Below are positions 18,142 through 26,784 of a stretch of 64,000 nucleotides of DNA, piece by piece. The translations under genes were made by a program, and so were the position numbers. The stretch is from the NCBI GenBank assembly GCA_963677375.2, contig CAXXIF010000019.1, positions 226,502 through 290,501 on the forward strand, given 5' to 3'. How positions within the stretch are numbered: position 1 is the stretch's first letter; each line of letters opens with the position of its first letter. The notes below the pieces were generated by a model. That model was not told where the DNA came from, searched no databases, and saw only the letters and a program-made list of their open reading frames with translations. This DNA comes from Pseudaeromonas sp963677375. GTDB taxonomy: Bacteria > Pseudomonadota > Gammaproteobacteria > Enterobacterales > Aeromonadaceae.

Positions 18142-18216
18142 TGGCTGGGGTGCTAGGATTCGAACCTAGGTATGGCGAGATCAAAACCCGCTGCCTTACC
18201 GCTTGGCGACACCCCA
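18142..18216 (-). tRNA. tRNA-Gln (TTG), copy 3
   Basis: A 75-base tRNA-Gln with encoded CCA and anticodon TTG; same sequence as copies 1 and 2, 52 bases from copy 2. Confidence 0.96.
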
Positions 18217-18297
18217 ATCAAGAGTTCTTGCTGCACAATATGAAGAAATGCTGGAAACCAGCGAACCATCCGTCAACAATCAAGACGATATAGAAAA

Positions 18298-18346
18298 TGG
18301 CTGGGTGCTGAGATTTGAACCTAGGCATAATGTCGAGATCAAAACC
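18298..18346 (-). pseudogene. Degenerate tRNA-Gln 3' half, copy 4
   Basis: The same 3'-half fragment, with one G missing from the acceptor run so that the unit is 73 rather than 74 bases from the next intact tRNA-Gln. It keeps the anticodon-loop sequence and the same downstream tail as copies 1 and 2 with one or two changes. Confidence 0.78.
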
Positions 18347-18370
18347 AACTTGCAGTCATTCATCTAAAGA

Positions 18371-18445
18371 TGGCTGGGGTGCTAGGATTCGAACCTAGGT
18401 ATGGCGAGATCAAAACCCGCTGCCTTACCGCTTGGCGACACCCCA
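18371..18445 (-). tRNA. tRNA-Gln (TTG), copy 4
   Basis: A 75-base tRNA-Gln with encoded CCA and anticodon TTG; identical to the other three. It is 4 bases from tRNA-Met copy 3. Confidence 0.96.
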
Positions 18446-18449
18446 ATGT

Positions 18450-18526
18450 TGGTGGCTATGACGGGATTCGAACCTGTGACCCCCGCATTATGAGTGCGAT
18501 GCTCTAACCAACTGAGCTACATAGCC
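18450..18526 (-). tRNA. tRNA-Met (CAT), copy 3
   Basis: A 77-base elongator tRNA-Met with encoded CCA. It is the first tRNA of the array in transcription order and lies about 40 bases after the predicted transcription start. Confidence 0.97.
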
Positions 18527-18572
18527 AACACTCTTCACCGTTCAACAGTACCCTGTTCAACTGTGCGGGCGA

Positions 18573-18601
18573 ATTATGCGGATCTGACCCTGAGGCGTCA
18601 A
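18573..18601 (-). promoter_or_regulatory. Sigma-70 promoter of the tRNA array
   Basis: Read on the minus strand: TTGACG (18601-18596), a 17-base spacer, then CATAAT (18578-18573), followed by the GC-rich discriminator TCGCCCGC. That combination is typical of growth-rate and ppGpp-controlled stable RNA promoters. It sits directly upstream of the first tRNA-Met. Confidence 0.8.
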
Positions 18602-18750
18602 CCCCTTTTTCCCCTGCCTTTGTCTGCTTGGCGAAGAAATGGTCGCTCAAGGCGCGGAAGGGGAATGAATCGCCAGCAAGCGGCTGAATCCGCATCACAT
18701 TTACCCATTCACTCCCAGCTGTTGCCCCGTACTTGTCTGACATCGCGCAT

Positions 18751-18778
18751 AAAAAAACCCTCGCGAGCGAGGGTTTTT
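18751..18778 (-). terminator. Intrinsic terminator of pth-ychF
   Basis: A strong stem AAACCCTCGC/GCGAGGGTTT with T-rich ends on both sides, so it could also stop transcription on the plus strand. It lies 17 bases past the ychF stop. The roughly 150 bases from here to the tRNA promoter show nothing else. Confidence 0.85.
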
Positions 18779-18794
18779 CAGTGAGACAGGTGGA

Positions 18795-19886
18795 TTAAAC
18801 GTTGAACAAGAAGTTCAGCACGTCACCATCTTTGACGATGTAATCCTTGCCTTCGGCGCGCATCTTGCCCGCTTCCTTGGCGCCTTGCTCACCCTTGTAG
18901 GTGATAAAGTCGTCAAAGGCGATGGTTTGGGCACGAATAAAGCCCTTCTCGAAATCGGTGTGGATCTTGCCTGCAGCCTGTGGTGCCGTAGCGCCGACGG
19001 GGATGGTCCAGGCGCGAACTTCCTTCACCCCGGCGGTGAAGTAGGTTTGCAGGCTCAGTAATTCGTAACCGGCACGGATCACCCGGTTCAGGCCAGGCTC
19101 TTCCAACCCCAGCTCGGCCATGAACTCTTCACGGTCAGCATCTTCCATCTCGGCCAGGTCGGACTCGATAGCGGCACACACCGGGACCACCACAGAACCT
19201 TCCTTGGCGGCAATGGCACGGACCTGATCCAGGAACGGATTGTTCTCGAAACCATCTTCATTGACGTTGGCGATGTACATGGTGGGTTTGAGCGTCAGGA
19301 AGCTCAGATAACGGATGGCCGCCTTCTCTTCAGCGGTCAGCTCCAGGGTGCGCAGCATACCGGCTTCGGAAAGTACCGGCAGGCACTTTTCCAGGACGGA
19401 GAGCTCCAGCTTGGCATCCTTGTCGCCGCCCTTGGCCTTCTTCTGGATACGGTGGATGGCGCGCTCGCAGGTATCGAGATCCGCCAACGCCAGCTCGGTG
19501 TTGATGGTTTCGATGTCTTCGGCTGGATGCACCTTGCCCGCGACGTGGATGATGTTGTCATCTTCAAAGCAACGAACCACATGGCCGATGGCTTCGGTTT
19601 CTCGGATATTGGTCAGGAACTTGTTACCCAGACCTTCGCCGGTGGAGGCACCCTTGACGAGCCCTGCAATATCGACGAACTCCATGGTGGTGGGAACCAC
19701 ACGTTGCGGCTTGATGATTTCAGCCAGCGCATCGAGGCGCGGATCTGGCATAGGTACCACACCGGTATTTGGCTCTATGGTGCAGAACGGGAAGTTGGCC
19801 GCTTCGATGCCCGCCTTGGTCAGTGCATTGAACAGGGTGGATTTGCCGACATTCGGCAGGCCTACGATACCGCATTTGAAACCCAT
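18795..19886 (-). CDS. ychF: Redox-regulated ATPase YchF (OBG family)
   Basis: A 363-residue P-loop protein, the same length as E. coli YchF. G1 is GLPNVGKSTLFNAL and the base-specificity loop reads NVNE instead of NKxD, the change that makes YchF prefer ATP. A C-terminal TGS domain closes it. YchF binds ribosomes and affects oxidative-stress responses. It follows pth by 20 bases, the standard pth-ychF operon. Confidence 0.97.
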   Translation of the reverse strand: MGFKCGIVGLPNVGKSTLFNALTKAGIEAANFPFCTIEPNTGVVPMPDPRLDALAEIIKPQRVVPTTMEFVDIAGLVKGASTGEGLGNKFLTNIRETEAIGHVVRCFEDDNIIHVAGKVHPAEDIETINTELALADLDTCERAIHRIQKKAKGGDKDAKLELSVLEKCLPVLSEAGMLRTLELTAEEKAAIRYLSFLTLKPTMYIANVNEDGFENNPFLDQVRAIAAKEGSVVVPVCAAIESDLAEMEDADREEFMAELGLEEPGLNRVIRAGYELLSLQTYFTAGVKEVRAWTIPVGATAPQAAGKIHTDFEKGFIRAQTIAFDDFITYKGEQGAKEAGKMRAEGKDYIVKDGDVLNFLFNV

Positions 19887-19906
19887 GGAGGTCTCCTTCT
19901 AAGGGG

Positions 19907-20500
19907 TTAGGAACCGGCCTTGAACGTATGCAAACGGTTCATGGCTCGGGTCATATCTTGTTGAAACAGTAGGTCGGTGCAGCGCAGGGCTTCGTCCAGC
20001 GCGGCAACGATAAGTTCTTGCTCCTTCTGCGGAGCCTTGGTCAGCACGAAACCGGCGACCTGACTCTTGTCGCCCGGGTGGCCTATGCCCAACCGCAGAC
20101 GATGGAATTCCTTGCTGTTGCCCATCTTGCTGATGATGTCCTTGAGGCCGTTGTGGCCGCCATGACCACCGCCCTGTTTGAAACGGGCAACGCCAGGGGG
20201 TAAATCCAGTTCATCATGAGCGACCAGGATACTTTCGACCGGGATCTGGAAAAACTTGGCTAGGGCACTCACCGACTTGCCGCTCAGGTTCATGAACGTC
20301 GTCGGGATCAGCAATCGGACCTCCTGACCCGCCAGCGTAATGCGGCTGGTCAGACCGTAGTACTTGGGATCTTCGCGCAGAGAACCGTTATGCCGGGCCG
20401 CCAGCTCGGCCACATACCAGGCTCCCGCATTATGGCGGGTATAGGCATATTCCGGGCCCGGATTTCCCAGACCGACAATCAGACGGATGTCGCTACTCAT
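19907..20500 (-). CDS. pth: Peptidyl-tRNA hydrolase
   Basis: A 197-residue Pth (E. coli 194) that recycles tRNA from drop-off peptidyl-tRNA. The motifs GLGNPGPEYAYTRHN (catalytic His23), FMNLSGKSV and HDELDLPPGV are clear. The roughly 85-base leader holds an inverted repeat (CCGGAGG and CCTCCGG around 20547-20561) of unknown role. Confidence 0.97.
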   Translation of the reverse strand: MSSDIRLIVGLGNPGPEYAYTRHNAGAWYVAELAARHNGSLREDPKYYGLTSRITLAGQEVRLLIPTTFMNLSGKSVSALAKFFQIPVESILVAHDELDLPPGVARFKQGGGHGGHNGLKDIISKMGNSKEFHRLRLGIGHPGDKSQVAGFVLTKAPQKEQELIVAALDEALRCTDLLFQQDMTRAMNRLHTFKAGS

Positions 20501-20658
20501 GACTGTTGCTCTTTAAAAAGGGGCGTGATGCGATTTTTGACCACCGGAGGGGACCTCCGGTTACAGGATGCGACATTCTAGCCAGCATGGGGCCGTCACT
20601 CAACGTCAGTCCGCGGATAATCGCTGTCGCAGTGGCGATGAGGCTGGATAAATGCGAA

Positions 20659-20678
20659 GAGGCGGCACAGGCCGCCTC
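20659..20678 (-). terminator. Hairpin after panD, probable operon terminator
   Basis: Eight-base stem GAGGCGGC (20659-20666) and GCCGCCTC (20671-20678) with a four-base loop. On the minus strand it is followed by TTCGCATTTATC. It is 30 bases past panD, and the T tract is weak. Confidence 0.55.
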
Positions 20679-20707
20679 CGCATCCGAGTCTGTTGACCGA
20701 GTCAGGC

Positions 20708-21088
20708 TCAGGTCAGCTGGACCGGGATATCCTTGCCGGTACGCGCGATATTGTTCTGGGCATCCAGGTAGACCAGACGTGGCTTGTGCTGGGCAATCTC
20801 GGCTTCATCGAACATGCCGTAGGCACAGATGATGACCCGATCACCGACGGCGGCCTTGCGAGCTGCGGCACCGTTCAGGGAGATCATGCGTGAGCCCCGT
20901 TCGCCAGCAATGGCGTAAGTATGGAAACGGTCGCCAGTTTCGACGTTGTAGATGTCGATTTGCTCATTCTCGATGATGCCGGCCGCATCCAGCAGATCCA
21001 GGTCGATACCACAGGACCCTTCATAGTTCAGCACCGCATGAGTGACACGGGCTTGATGCAGCTTGCCTCTGAGCATAATTCGTTGCAT
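20708..21088 (-). CDS. panD: Aspartate 1-decarboxylase precursor
   Basis: A 126-residue PanD, the same length as the E. coli enzyme, making beta-alanine for pantothenate. The self-cleavage site Gly24-Ser25 in YEGSCG, which produces the pyruvoyl group, is intact. I choose ATG 21088 (MQRIMLRGKLHQ), which has GAGGAAAAG upstream; an eight-residue extension is not needed. It is the last gene of the panB-panC-panD group. Confidence 0.97.
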   Translation of the reverse strand: MQRIMLRGKLHQARVTHAVLNYEGSCGIDLDLLDAAGIIENEQIDIYNVETGDRFHTYAIAGERGSRMISLNGAAARKAAVGDRVIICAYGMFDEAEIAQHKPRLVYLDAQNNIARTGKDIPVQLT

Positions 21089-21138
21089 TACTTTTCCTCT
21101 TTCAACCACCACCGGAACCCCAGCGGGCGGAATATAAA

Positions 21139-22002
21139 CTATCTGCCTTGTGGGTGCAAATTCACCACCAGATTGTCGATCAGTCGCGCCTTGCCGAGAA
21201 AGGCGGCCATCAGGATCACCAGCGCCTGACTGTGGGGACTCACCGGCAGCAGGGTCTGGGCATCGACGATATCGATGGCATCGGTACGGAAACCGACCTC
21301 ATCCAGCTGTTCACTGGCTTGTTGTACCAACGCATCAAAATCCCGCACACCTTGACTAATCTGCTCGCCCAGCCAGTTCATGGTCCGAGCCAGCTGTGGC
21401 GCCAGCGCCCGCTCGTTGCTCGTCAGGTAACCATTGCGTGAGGAGAGTGCCAGCCCGTCGTCGGCGCGTACTGTGGCGACGCCAATGATCTCGATGGGCT
21501 GCGCCAGATCGGCGACCATCTTGCGGATCAATGCCAGTTGCTGGTAATCCTTCTGGCCGAAGCAGGCCACATCGGGCTGAACCAGGTTGAACAGTTTGGT
21601 GACCACAGTGGAGACACCCCGGAAATGACCAGGACGCAGCGCGCCTTCGAGCAGGGTGGAGATCCCCGGTACATCGACAAAAGTCTGGGCGCCCAAGCCC
21701 TGGGGATACATGATCTCCGGGGTTGGGGTAAAGACCAGATCGACGCCGACATCATGCAGCAGGGCGCAATCTTGCTCCAGAGTGCGCGGGTAGTTGACCA
21801 GATCTTCGGCCCGGTCAAACTGCATCGGGTTGACGAAGATGCTGACGACCACGCGCTCGGCCCGCTGCTGGGCTTCGCGAACCAGAGTCAGATGACCTTG
21901 ATGCAGGTTGCCCATGGTGGGGACGAAGGCAACGGTTTCGCCCGCCTGCCGATAGGAACGAATCGCGGCACGCAGTGTCTGGGTGTCGTTAACCACTTGC
22001 AT
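21139..22002 (-). CDS. panC: Pantothenate synthetase
   Basis: A 287-residue PanC (E. coli 283) that joins pantoate and beta-alanine using ATP. It shows the HIGH-like MGNLHQGHL, FVNPMQF and the late SSRNGYL motif. ATG 22002 lies six bases after AAGGAG. The long upstream in-frame extension covers the panB-panC gap and is not coding. Confidence 0.97.
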   Translation of the reverse strand: MQVVNDTQTLRAAIRSYRQAGETVAFVPTMGNLHQGHLTLVREAQQRAERVVVSIFVNPMQFDRAEDLVNYPRTLEQDCALLHDVGVDLVFTPTPEIMYPQGLGAQTFVDVPGISTLLEGALRPGHFRGVSTVVTKLFNLVQPDVACFGQKDYQQLALIRKMVADLAQPIEIIGVATVRADDGLALSSRNGYLTSNERALAPQLARTMNWLGEQISQGVRDFDALVQQASEQLDEVGFRTDAIDIVDAQTLLPVSPHSQALVILMAAFLGKARLIDNLVVNLHPQGR

Positions 22003-22078
22003 GAGTTGCTCCTTGTTACCCGTCGCGTTGCCCGGAAGAACAGATACCGGGACGCAGCAGTAAAACGAAAATAGGCTG

Positions 22079-22873
22079 TTAGTTAAAGGTCTGTTCCGGG
22101 CCTGGGAATGAACCATCGGCAACCTGGCTCTTGTACAGACGCACGGCGGAACGAATGTCTCCGCTTTCAGCCAGGAAGTTTTTGGTGAATTTCGGGGTAT
22201 AACCGGAGGTGATGCCAAAGGCATCGTGCATGACCAGAACCTGCCCATCGGTGCTGTTGCCAGCGCCGATGCCGATGACCGGAATGCGTAATGCTTTGGT
22301 GATGCGTTCGGCCAGCGCGCTCGGCACACATTCCAGGACCAGCAGCTGGATGCCTGCCGCCTGGAGGGAGAGGGCGCTGCGATAGATCTCTTCGGCCTGA
22401 TCCATATCCCGGCCTTGAACGCGGAACCCGCCGAAGACATGAACCGATTGCGGGGTCAGCCCGAGGTGGGCACAGACCGGCACGCCGTTACGATTGAGCT
22501 GTTTGACGGTTTCGCATAACCACTCGCCACCTTCGAGCTTGACCATGCTGGCACCGGCTGACATCAGCTTGGCCGCATTGCTGCAGGCACTGGCGGTATC
22601 GGCATAGCTCATGAATGACATGTCGGCGATCACCAACGCATTCTGGGTACCGCGACGCACGCAGCGGGTGTGGTAGGCCATCTCGTCAATGGTGACCGGC
22701 AGGGTATCGGTATGACCCTGCATCACCATGCCGAGGGAGTCGCCAATCAGGATGACCGGAATACCTTCGTCGTCAAACAGACGGGCGAAGGTGGCATCGT
22801 AGGCGGTAATGGCAGTGAACTTCTGGCCTTCCTGCTTCATTTTCAGCAGCTGGTTGACGGTCGTTTTGCTCAT
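22079..22873 (-). CDS. panB: 3-methyl-2-oxobutanoate hydroxymethyltransferase
   Basis: A 264-residue PanB, equal in length to the E. coli enzyme, forming ketopantoate from alpha-ketoisovalerate. GDSLGMVMQGH, the metal-binding KLEGG region and GIGAGNSTDGQVLV are typical. It lies 14 bases after folK and 76 bases before panC. A folK-panBCD transcription unit is likely. Confidence 0.97.
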   Translation of the reverse strand: MSKTTVNQLLKMKQEGQKFTAITAYDATFARLFDDEGIPVILIGDSLGMVMQGHTDTLPVTIDEMAYHTRCVRRGTQNALVIADMSFMSYADTASACSNAAKLMSAGASMVKLEGGEWLCETVKQLNRNGVPVCAHLGLTPQSVHVFGGFRVQGRDMDQAEEIYRSALSLQAAGIQLLVLECVPSALAERITKALRIPVIGIGAGNSTDGQVLVMHDAFGITSGYTPKFTKNFLAESGDIRSAVRLYKSQVADGSFPGPEQTFN

Positions 22874-22887
22874 GGAGACTCCTTGTA

Positions 22888-23379
22888 TTACTCGTTGTCC
22901 GGGAGCGGGAATAGCTCACTGCGGTCACAGGTTGCGACCCAATCTCGTAACGCACTGCCACAAGGCAGCCGCAGATCGGGTCTCAAATCAAAAAGAGGAA
23001 TGAGGACAAAGGCGCGATCTTTCATGCCGTAGTGGGGAATGGTCAGACGGACATCCTGTAATTGCAGATCGCCAAACAGCAGCAGATCCAGATCCAGGGT
23101 GCGCGGCCCCCAACGCTCGGCCTTGCGTACCCGACCCAGCTCCAGCTCAATCTGCTGGGTAGCATCGAGCAATTGGTGTGGCGTCAGCTCTGTTTCCAGC
23201 CAGGCAACGCCGTTAACGTAGTCCGGTTGGTCTGCAGGCCCCATGGGTTTAGAGCCATACAGGGGCGAACAGGCGATGAAACGACTCTGTGGCAGTTGCT
23301 GCAAGGCGGCAACTGCCTGCTGAATCTGTGTTCGAGGTGCGCCCAGATTAGCCCCGAGCGCAATAAACACCTGGATCAT
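22888..23379 (-). CDS. folK: HPPK, 6-hydroxymethyl-dihydropterin pyrophosphokinase
   Basis: A 163-residue FolK (E. coli 159) of the folate pathway. It shows ALGANLG at the N-terminus and the HPPK signature RWGPRTLDLDLLLF. The ATG overlaps the pcnB stop (ATGA), so it is translationally coupled to pcnB as in E. coli. Confidence 0.96.
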   Translation of the reverse strand: MIQVFIALGANLGAPRTQIQQAVAALQQLPQSRFIACSPLYGSKPMGPADQPDYVNGVAWLETELTPHQLLDATQQIELELGRVRKAERWGPRTLDLDLLLFGDLQLQDVRLTIPHYGMKDRAFVLIPLFDLRPDLRLPCGSALRDWVATCDRSELFPLPDNE

Positions 23380-24791
23380 GCCGCGCCTTCTTTCGGGCGG
23401 CGCGGTGAACGGCGCCGCCGACGACGGGGCTTGGCACGTTCGGCGCTTTCATCTTCCCCATGCGGGCTGTGACCCGCGGCCGGGGAGTGAGCGGCCAGTT
23501 CATCGCGTTGTCCGGCATTGGCCTGTTGATACTCGGCCCACCATTGCACCAGATCCTTGAGGCGACCATCGATGCGGCTGCGCAATTCGAGAAAGTCGAA
23601 GGCAGCGCGGAAACGGGGATGAGCGAACAAGCGTTCGGCCCGTTTGCCGGAGCGGCGTGGCAGACGATCCTGTAGCAACCAGATTTCACGCACGTCGGAA
23701 GTGAAGCGCCGAGGAATGGCGATGGTCTTGATCTGTTGATCGATGGCTTCATTCATGGCCAGCAGCAGGGTGTCTTGAGGGGGCAGAGTACTTTCGTTGC
23801 CAAAGTCTCGGCTGCGTTTCTCGACTACGCCCCATAGCAGCGCCGCATAAAAGAAGGCGGGAGTCACCGGCAAGTCAGCTGCGACCCGCTCATCGGTGTT
23901 GGTCAGTGCCTGTTCGAGGAAGCGCTCGAACGGCGTATTATTTTCCTGGGTCAGCAGGGTGGCGACTTGCGGGAACAGGGGGGCAAACAGACCATAGTCG
24001 CGCAGCAGACGATAGGTCTTCAGGGCATGACCCGCCTGGAATAACTTGAGGGTTTCCTCAAACAATCGGGCTGGAGGAATATCCTGCAGCAGTGGGCCCA
24101 GCTCGCGGATAGGGGCGGCGGAGCGTTCGCTGATCCGCAGATCCAGTTTGGCGGCAAAGCGGATGGCGCGCAGCATGCGCACCGGATCTTCGCGGTAACG
24201 CGTTTCGGGATCGCCGATCAGCTCCAGAACTTCATCATCCAGATCATCCAGGCCGCCGTGAAAATCATGCAGGCTGAAATCCTTGATGCTGTAGTAGAGA
24301 GCATTGACGGTGAAATCGCGACGCTCGGCATCCTCTTCGATGGTGCCGTAGACGTTATCGCGCAGCAGCATGCCTTCTTCCGACTGGCTGGAGATGTGCT
24401 TGCTGGTGTTGACCTTGTGATGGTGGCCGCGGAAGGTGGCGACTTCGATGACATCACGGCCGAACACCACGTGGGCGAGGCGGAAGCGGCGACCCACCAG
24501 ACGGCAGTTGGAGAACAGACGCTTGATCTGTTCCGGAGTCGCATCAGTGACTATGTCAAAGTCTTTGGGCTGTTTTCCCAGCAACAGATCACGGACTCCA
24601 CCACCGACCAGATAAGCCTCATAGCCGGATTTATTCAAGCGGTAGAGGACCTTCAGGGCGTTGTCGCTGATCTGGCGTCGCGAGATGGAGTGCTGGTCTC
24701 GTGTGAGTATGCGGCGTTCGTCTGCCATGGGTTGGTCCTCTTCATCCTTACCGAGCACCTTACGGCAGAAATTCGCAATCTGGGAAAAAAT
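23376..24791 (-). CDS. pcnB: Poly(A) polymerase I, predicted AUU start
   Basis: A 471-residue PAP I that adds poly(A) tails to RNA 3' ends and promotes decay. It shows the nucleotidyltransferase motif LVGGGVRDLLLG (61-72), the catalytic Asp77 and Asp79 (KDFDIV) and an arginine-rich C-terminus. The E. coli N-terminus (MFTRVANFCRKVL) aligns with codons beginning ATT 24791 (xFSQIANFCRKVL). This ATT lies six bases after GGAGG, and no ATG is nearby; the only alternative is a GTG seven codons up, which would put GGAGG inside the gene. E. coli pcnB is known to start at AUU, so I adopt that start. Confidence 0.93.
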   Translation of the reverse strand: MFSQIANFCRKVLGKDEEDQPMADERRILTRDQHSISRRQISDNALKVLYRLNKSGYEAYLVGGGVRDLLLGKQPKDFDIVTDATPEQIKRLFSNCRLVGRRFRLAHVVFGRDVIEVATFRGHHHKVNTSKHISSQSEEGMLLRDNVYGTIEEDAERRDFTVNALYYSIKDFSLHDFHGGLDDLDDEVLELIGDPETRYREDPVRMLRAIRFAAKLDLRISERSAAPIRELGPLLQDIPPARLFEETLKLFQAGHALKTYRLLRDYGLFAPLFPQVATLLTQENNTPFERFLEQALTNTDERVAADLPVTPAFFYAALLWGVVEKRSRDFGNESTLPPQDTLLLAMNEAIDQQIKTIAIPRRFTSDVREIWLLQDRLPRRSGKRAERLFAHPRFRAAFDFLELRSRIDGRLKDLVQWWAEYQQANAGQRDELAAHSPAAGHSPHGEDESAERAKPRRRRRRSPRRPKEGAA

Positions 24792-24868
24792 AGTACACCT
24801 CCGGGTTATCACCCGCTTATTGCAGCGGCGCTATGATAGCGCAGCATGCAAAAATGAGAAACTGGTCG

Positions 24869-25759
24869 CTATCCCTGGCGTGAAAGACTCAGGAACTGCG
24901 GCCCAGTTGGAATTTTATGCTGCTGCCAGTGGTGAATCGCCCACTGCAACAGAGCTTCTTTATTTTCGTCCGCCAATGACGGCGGTGGCTGCTGCCCGAG
25001 AAAGTGCAGTGCCTGCCACAGCGTCTTGCTGATCCGTTCCTGGCCGAGGGCTGGTGCATGGTTCTGCTTGGATAATTTCAAGCCATTCTCCTGCAGTGCC
25101 AGCGGTAGATGCAACCAGCCGGGCTCTGGTGCGCCCAGCAGCCGGTAAAGCGCAATCTGGCGGACGGTCGGCTCAATCAGATCGGCGCCGCGTACCACTT
25201 GGGTGATACCGCAATCGGCATCATCGATCACCACCGCCAGGTTGTAGGCGAACAGACCATCCCGTCGTTTGAGGATAAAATCTTCTTCGGCCAATGGTGC
25301 CGGCACTTCGATGCGACCCTGCAGGGCATCCTCGAAATGGTAGACCGGCGCCGAGAGTCGCAGGCGGATAGCACTGCCCTGTGCCGGTTGGTTCAGACTT
25401 CGGCAGTGGCCATCATAGAGGCCAGCGTGGGCCTGAATTCTTGCGCGACTGCAGTGACAGTGATACGTCAGCCCCTGGCGCTCAAACTCGTCGAGTACCG
25501 CCTGATACCGGTCATGACGCTGGCTCTGATAGATCACCTCACCATCCCAATCCAGCCCATAACGCTCGAGGGTACGCAGTATCTCATCAGCGGCGCCCGG
25601 TACTTCCCGGGGCGGGTCCAGATCTTCGATGCGAACCAGCCAGCGCCCACCCTGAGCCCGCGCTTGCAGATAACTGCCGACAGCAGCAACCAGCGAGCCA
25701 AAATGCAAGGGGCCGGAGGGCGATGGCGCAAAGCGTCCCAGATAGGAAGTAACGGGCAT
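24869..25759 (-). CDS. gluQ: Glutamyl-Q tRNA(Asp) synthetase
   Basis: A 296-residue truncated glutamyl-tRNA synthetase paralogue (E. coli YadB 308) that glutamylates queuosine in tRNA-Asp. The HIGH-like PSGPLHFGSL lies near the N-terminus. The zinc cluster region CHCSRARI...GHC and a KLSKQ motif are present, while the anticodon-binding domain is absent as expected. It lies between dksA and pcnB, the conserved dksA-gluQ-pcnB-folK order. Confidence 0.95.
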   Translation of the reverse strand: MPVTSYLGRFAPSPSGPLHFGSLVAAVGSYLQARAQGGRWLVRIEDLDPPREVPGAADEILRTLERYGLDWDGEVIYQSQRHDRYQAVLDEFERQGLTYHCHCSRARIQAHAGLYDGHCRSLNQPAQGSAIRLRLSAPVYHFEDALQGRIEVPAPLAEEDFILKRRDGLFAYNLAVVIDDADCGITQVVRGADLIEPTVRQIALYRLLGAPEPGWLHLPLALQENGLKLSKQNHAPALGQERISKTLWQALHFLGQQPPPSLADENKEALLQWAIHHWQQHKIPTGPQFLSLSRQG

Positions 25760-25890
25760 GAGTATCTAGTGTTCAGGCTGAGGGCTTGATAACGGGGCAG
25801 AGTCTGACATAGCGCGACCGGTGGCGGCAAACAGATTTGCGTTTAGGCGTCGGGTAACGCGGGTGAAAGGGGCGATCAGCACAAATAATA

Positions 25891-25912
25891 AGAGGGAGCC
25901 TCGGGCTCCCTC
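25891..25912 (-). terminator. Terminator between dksA and gluQ
   Basis: Nine-base stem GAGGGAGCC (25892-25900) and GGCTCCCTC (25904-25912) with a three-base loop. On the minus strand it is followed by TTATTATTTG. It lies 25 bases past dksA and probably gives partial termination before gluQ. Confidence 0.7.
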
Positions 25913-25937
25913 CTGGATGGTGATGATGATACAGGTA

Positions 25938-26387
25938 TTAACCCGCCATCTGTTTTTCCTTGATTTCGGCCAGTGTCTTGCAGTCGACACACAGCTCGGC
26001 GGTTGGACGGGCTTCCAGACGGCGGATGCCGATTTCGATACCGCAATGTTCGCAGTAGCCGAAATCGTCGTCTTCGAGCTTGACCAGTGTCTTTTCAATC
26101 TTCTTGATCAGCTTACGTTCGCGGTCACGCGCCCGCAGTTCCAGTGCAAACTCTTCTTCTTGAGCCGCACGATCTACCGGATCGGGGAAATTGGCCGCTT
26201 CATCTTTCATATGATCGACGGTGCGGTCTACTTCTTCACGCAACTGGTTACGCCAGGCTTCGAGGATCTTGCGGAAGTGCGTCTTCTGCGCCTCATTCAT
26301 GTATTCCTCACCAGGTTTGGCCTGGTAAGGTTCCACACCGGCGATGGCCAGAGGACCCAGAGATTTGTTGGTATCGCCCATTGGCAT
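25938..26387 (-). CDS. dksA: RNA polymerase-binding transcription factor DksA
   Basis: A 149-residue DksA (E. coli 151), the ppGpp cofactor that enters the RNA polymerase secondary channel. The coiled-coil tip carries DPVDRA (Asp69, Asp72). The zinc finger has Cys112, Cys115, Cys133 and Cys136. The first ATG (MPMGDTNKSL) is spaced well after TTAGGAG. It probably acts on the tRNA promoter at 18573, which has a GC-rich discriminator. Confidence 0.98.
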   Translation of the reverse strand: MPMGDTNKSLGPLAIAGVEPYQAKPGEEYMNEAQKTHFRKILEAWRNQLREEVDRTVDHMKDEAANFPDPVDRAAQEEEFALELRARDRERKLIKKIEKTLVKLEDDDFGYCEHCGIEIGIRRLEARPTAELCVDCKTLAEIKEKQMAG

Positions 26388-26784
26388 GTTGATCTCCTAA
26401 TTCGCACAACGCGCAGCACGTCACCGTGTGCTGGCTACTGATAATCTTGAGGCCGGTATCTATATCAGAAGGTTTTAGCCCTAGCAAATGCGTTGACTAT
26501 TTTTGTTAGCCAGACCTGCTTTTACTCTTCTGCTGCCTCACGCTGTCAAACAACTCGCAAACAACTGCGATTTGGTACCGTTATATTGTGTCGTTTTTGT
26601 CACTTTCAAGGTGTCATCGTGACAAATGTACAGAAAAAGCCATTCAGGCCAACCGGACCAGCATGAATACCCTCTCGGTTGCTGGTTTTTTCAACGAGTC
26701 ACGGCGACTCCCGTGATAGGTCTGCTGCAGAGCCTGCGTTATCATGGCGGCTGCTTTTTTTCTTGGTTATAGCAGACAACCTCC
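26388..26784. other. Divergent intergenic region between dksA and sfsA
   Basis: 397 bases, visibly A+T-richer than the flanking genes, with no ORF. It must hold both promoters. The only structure I see is a TGTCAC/GTGACA inverted repeat around 26598-26625. Confidence 0.5.

Noticed and set aside
22003..22440. N-terminal extension of PanC giving a 433-residue protein
   Set aside because: The extension covers the panB-panC gap and part of panB in another frame; ATG 22002 has a good AAGGAG and matches PanC length.
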